From NCBI RefSeq assembly GCF_003399645.1, contig NZ_NBXD01000008.1, positions 1-64,000 of the forward strand: a DNA stretch of 64,000 nt. The letters are read 5' to 3'. Source of the stretch: Subtercola boreus. GTDB taxonomy: Bacteria > Actinomycetota > Actinomycetes > Actinomycetales > Microbacteriaceae. Shown in pieces: positions 61,166 to 64,000 of this stretch; within the stretch, counting starts at the first letter, position 1, and each line of letters opens with the position of its first letter. The notes beneath the pieces were generated by a model that made no database searches, was not told where the DNA came from, and was given only the letters and a program-made list of their open reading frames with translations. The position numbers and the translations under genes are program-made.

Positions 61166-63691
61166 TCACGTGTGTGGACACACCGTCAGGTTCACCGTCG
61201 CGGTCGTGCGATTCACCTCCCCGGGCCCGGGGGACTGCCCGATAACCGTGTCGCTTGCACACCCGGCGTCGCCGCCGATCGACTGCGTCACCCGCCAGCC
61301 CCCCAGGGCGCCGACGGCGCTGCCGACCGATCGACCCACGACGTTCGGAAGAACCGAGACCTGCCCGTTGCTCGCGAAAACCGAGACGTTCGACCCCTTT
61401 GTGGCGCCGCTTTCCCCGGACGGGTCACTGCCCACGACCTCGCCCTCCGGTCGAGTCGAATCGACTTCGGACCCCTCGACGCCGGAGAACCCCGCGTCGT
61501 CGAGAGTATCGATGGCCGCCGTCACAGACATGCCCGCGACATCCGGAACAGTGACGGTCTGCCCCAGCCGCAGAGTGCGATCGGGTGGTGCGAAATCGTC
61601 GCCGCCGTAGTCGTCGGCCGTGTCGCGGTAGAAGTCCCGCCACATCAGTAACCTCGTGATGCCGCTCGAGACCCCGCCACTGCCGGGACCGTAGACGGTC
61701 GTCTTGCGAATGGAGACGTGACCCGAGACGTTCCCCGTCCACGCCGCTGTCACGAGTTTGGTCGTTCCGCCGACGAGCCAGACGCTCTCCTCGTTCTCCG
61801 AGGTGCCCGTCTTGCCCGCATGCGGGACACCGTCACCCGGATTCGCCCTGGTCGCCGTGCCGTTCGTGATGACGCCCTGCATCGCGTAGGTCGCGGCGAC
61901 GGCGATGCTCGGGTCGATGGCCTGGGTGCAGGTGGAGACCGGTACGGCGAGCGGAGCTCCGGCCGCGTCGTCGATGCGGTCGATCGCGATGGGCGAACAG
62001 AACACGCCCCTGTTGATCACCCCCGCGAAGGCCGCCGCCATGGTGAGGGGAGCGATCTCGTTGCTGCCGAGCACCGCCGTGATGTTCGTCTGCAGCGGAT
62101 CGCCGTCAGCGCGGTGCACCCCGAGCGACATCGCGACGTCACGGATGTCGCAGGCCTCGAGCTGCTGCGACATCGCGATGAAGGCGTTGTTGACCGACTC
62201 CTCGAACTGGGTGAGCACCGTGGTGCGCCCGCCCGCCTCGCCCGCGTCGTTGCCCGAGACGTAGGTACCGCCATCCTGGCCGTTGCAGTTGCGAAAACTC
62301 GCTTTGTTGAACTTCTGATTGTTCGAGCCGTTGACGATGTCGCCCAGCGAATGGCCGGTCTGCAGCCAGTTGATGAGGGTGAAGAGCTTGTAGGTCGACC
62401 CCACGGGAAAGCCGGTCGATCCGCCGTAGTCCACGTCTGTGGCGTAGTTGACCGAGGTCGCCTCGTTGCCCGCGTCTGCCTCCTCGCTGAAGTTCTTGTT
62501 CTGGGCCATCGAGGTGATGCGGCCGGTTCCGGGCTCGACGGTGACGATGACGCTCCCCAGATCGAGTGCGTCCGTCGAGTACGGGACGTAGTACTTCGTG
62601 GTGTCGTCGGCCTGTTTCTGCAGACGCATGTCGAGCGTCGTGTGGATGCGGTAGCCGCCGGTGTTCAACCGGTGCGAGCGCTCTTCGTCTGTCGCCCCGA
62701 AGGTCGGATCGTGCTCGATGATCTTGCGCACGAAGTCGCACGCGAACCCCGCACCGTCGATGGCCGTCTGGCACCCGGTCGACGGTTGGGTGATGTGCGC
62801 CTCGACCGGCGTCGCCACGGCATCGTCGAACTGCTGCTGCGTGATGGCGTGCTCCTTCAGCATCGACGCCAGCACGTCTCTGTCGCGACGAGCCTTGTTC
62901 GCCGCTGTGTGTTCGGCGTCGAGGTCGATGCGCAGCGCCTCGGGTTCGTTCACGATGGCCGCGAGGCTGGCGGCCTGCGGAAGGTTCAGGTCTCGAGCGC
63001 TCACGCCGAAGTAGTACTCCGACGCAGCCTGGATGCCGTAGACACGACCACCGAAGAGGGCGATGTTGAGATAGCCGAGCAGGATGTCGTCTTTGCTGAA
63101 TGCCTTCTCCAACCCGATGGAGAGTTTCGCCTCCTGAAGTTTTCGCGCCGGAGTGCTGGCGGTGGCCTCGTCGTACGCCGCCTCGCGGGCGACGGGATCG
63201 ATCAGTGCCTCTGCCCGCTGCACCCGGATGTTCTTGACATACTGCTGCGAGATGCTCGACGCACCGCTCGTGATCGAGGAGGCGAAGACGTTCGAGAGGA
63301 GAGCCCGGGCGGTGGACTGCACGTCGACTCCACCGTGAACGTAGAACCGCGGGTCTTCGGTCGACACGATGGCGTCTTTGACGAAGAGCGAGATGTCGTT
63401 CCAGCCCACGCTCTGCCGGTTCTGCTCGAAGAACGACGCGAGCAGCACCTCGGAGCCGTCGGGGTTTCGCCCGTAGACACTCGACGTCTGCGACAGCGCG
63501 TCGGGCCGGATGTAGTCGGGCAGGTTCTCGAAGACACCGATCGTGTTCTGGGCCGTGACGCCCGTGACGGCGATGACCGGCGCGACCATGGCCGTCACCA
63601 GGACTCCCACCATCGCGCTCAGCACGGCGAGCCCGCCGAACGCTCCGAAGGCGCCCGGGAGACGGAGTGCACGAGGAGAAAGACGGGTCAT
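61166..63691 (-). CDS. Bifunctional penicillin-binding protein (class A) with PASTA domains
   Basis: 841 residues from ATG 63691. N-terminal membrane anchor (about 13-45); GT51 glycosyltransferase domain with VSTEDPRFYVHGGVD (near 110), where the usual EDRRF/EDxxF Glu is kept, and SSISQQYVKN. The transpeptidase domain has GSTYKLF (catalytic Ser near 430), ESVNNAF and AGKTGTSENEESVW. Two C-terminal PASTA repeats follow (VTVPDVAGMSVTAAIDTLDDAGF and VLPNVVGRSVGSAVGAL). It polymerises and cross-links peptidoglycan outside the membrane; PASTA suggests septal or regulated activity. A TATGCT box lies 6 nt before the start. Confidence 0.95.
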   Translation of the reverse strand: MTRLSPRALRLPGAFGAFGGLAVLSAMVGVLVTAMVAPVIAVTGVTAQNTIGVFENLPDYIRPDALSQTSSVYGRNPDGSEVLLASFFEQNRQSVGWNDISLFVKDAIVSTEDPRFYVHGGVDVQSTARALLSNVFASSITSGASSISQQYVKNIRVQRAEALIDPVAREAAYDEATASTPARKLQEAKLSIGLEKAFSKDDILLGYLNIALFGGRVYGIQAASEYYFGVSARDLNLPQAASLAAIVNEPEALRIDLDAEHTAANKARRDRDVLASMLKEHAITQQQFDDAVATPVEAHITQPSTGCQTAIDGAGFACDFVRKIIEHDPTFGATDEERSHRLNTGGYRIHTTLDMRLQKQADDTTKYYVPYSTDALDLGSVIVTVEPGTGRITSMAQNKNFSEEADAGNEATSVNYATDVDYGGSTGFPVGSTYKLFTLINWLQTGHSLGDIVNGSNNQKFNKASFRNCNGQDGGTYVSGNDAGEAGGRTTVLTQFEESVNNAFIAMSQQLEACDIRDVAMSLGVHRADGDPLQTNITAVLGSNEIAPLTMAAAFAGVINRGVFCSPIAIDRIDDAAGAPLAVPVSTCTQAIDPSIAVAATYAMQGVITNGTATRANPGDGVPHAGKTGTSENEESVWLVGGTTKLVTAAWTGNVSGHVSIRKTTVYGPGSGGVSSGITRLLMWRDFYRDTADDYGGDDFAPPDRTLRLGQTVTVPDVAGMSVTAAIDTLDDAGFSGVEGSEVDSTRPEGEVVGSDPSGESGATKGSNVSVFASNGQVSVLPNVVGRSVGSAVGALGGWRVTQSIGGDAGCASDTVIGQSPGPGEVNRTTATVNLTVCPHT

Positions 63692-63697
63692 CGTCCC

Positions 63698-63703
63698 AGC
63701 ATA
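63698..63703 (-). promoter_or_regulatory. Leaderless -10 box (TATGCT) of the penicillin-binding protein gene
   Basis: TATGCT on the minus strand, 6 nt before the ATG at 63691. Confidence 0.5.
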
Positions 63704-63723
63704 GCGCCTAAACTGAGGTTTGC

Positions 63724-64000
63724 TCAGATCAGATCGGAGGGCGAATCGACGTCGTTCCCCGGCTCGAGGTCGCCGCACTCCACCCGTCGCGCTCCACGTT
63801 CTCGCAGGTAGTCGCGCGCGCCCACGTCTCCGTCGAGCTCTGCCGCGAGCGGGCCCCAGTGTGCGCTGCCGATCACGACCGGATGCCCGGGCCGCCCTCC
63901 GAATGTCGCCTGAACGAGAGCATCCACGGCCTGCCCGCGAATCGTGCCTTCTGCGCGCAGGCGCTCGATGGTCTCCACCCGGAGCGACGGAGTATCGACG
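63724..64000 (-). CDS. MobA/MocA-like nucleotidyltransferase, C-terminal part
   Basis: The frame enters from beyond the right edge, so only the last 91 or so residues are visible. VDTPSLRVETIERL, then GRPGHPVVIGSAHWGPLAAELDGDVGARDYL and the C-terminal GNDVDSPSDLI. RPGHPVVxG and the final DVDxPxDL are typical of MobA/MocA-type molybdenum cofactor nucleotidyltransferases. Near purine-degradation genes, a MocA-like role for xanthine dehydrogenase is attractive but unproven. The next gene left is the penicillin-binding protein, in the same direction with a 32-bp gap. Confidence 0.75.
   Translation of the reverse strand, partial: VDTPSLRVETIERLRAEGTIRGQAVDALVQATFGGRPGHPVVIGSAHWGPLAAELDGDVGARDYLRERGARRVECGDLEPGNDVDSPSDLI

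Overview
The window reads as the chromosome of a high-GC actinobacterium, most likely a member of the Microbacteriaceae. The reasons are the strong GC3 bias, the frequent GTG starts with 4-bp ATGA/GTGA overlaps, the actinobacterial gene order leuC-leuD-murA-plsC-gpsA-ddl / DUF3515-thiL / rsmD-recG-coaD / DUF177-rpmF-rnc-mutM, a DUF222/HNH gene at the left edge, the genes for cofactor F420, and a perfect actinobacterial LexA box. I saw no rRNA, tRNA, CRISPR array, complete insertion sequence or prophage.

Layout. 0-4.7 kb: 5' end of a DUF222/HNH gene, a ParA/MinD-like ATPase with a deviant P-loop, small acidic proteins, an MDR oxidoreductase and a serine-recombinase-like protein lacking catalytic residues. 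4.7-12.8 kb: a sugar-uptake block (DeoR regulator, YtfQ/YtfR/YtfT/YjfF-like ABC transporter, PfkB kinase), interrupted by two oppositely oriented genes. 12.8-16.2 kb: acyl-CoA dehydrogenase, an SOS-controlled small DUF6504-like protein, and a DUF4097-PadR pair with a palindromic operator. 16.3-22.8 kb: leucine biosynthesis, cell-wall and phospholipid genes. 22.8-31.5 kb: aldo/keto reductase, M3 peptidase, VOC protein, DUF3515 lipoprotein, thiL, MFS exporter with its TetR regulator, rsmD. 31.5-34.4 kb: recG and coaD. 34.4-41.0 kb: F420 genes (cofE, cofC, cofD) interleaved with two F420-type luciferase-like (LLM) oxidoreductases. 41.0-52.3 kb: a reductive pyrimidine-degradation cluster. 53.1-55.7 kb: DUF177, rpmF, rnc, mutM. 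55.7-64 kb: purine/allantoin nitrogen salvage (formamidase family, pucG, allC, RpiR regulator), a bifunctional penicillin-binding protein and a truncated MobA-like nucleotidyltransferase.

How it may work together. The pyrimidine cluster encodes dihydropyrimidinase, beta-ureidopropionase, a class III aminotransferase suited to beta-alanine, a complete NMT1/THI5-type ABC importer and two regulators. It lacks a recognisable dihydropyrimidine dehydrogenase. In that position lies an LLM-family F420-type oxidoreductase, and F420 biosynthesis genes lie a few kb away. My main hypothesis is that F420H2 reduces the pyrimidine here. This is inference, not demonstrated.

Sequence-level themes. About 18 genes have a TANNNT box 5-7 nt before the start codon, which points to leaderless transcripts. 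The hexamer GGATGC/GCATCC recurs more than 100 times, apparently overriding codon preference. Many conserved proteins carry small in-frame repeat expansions.
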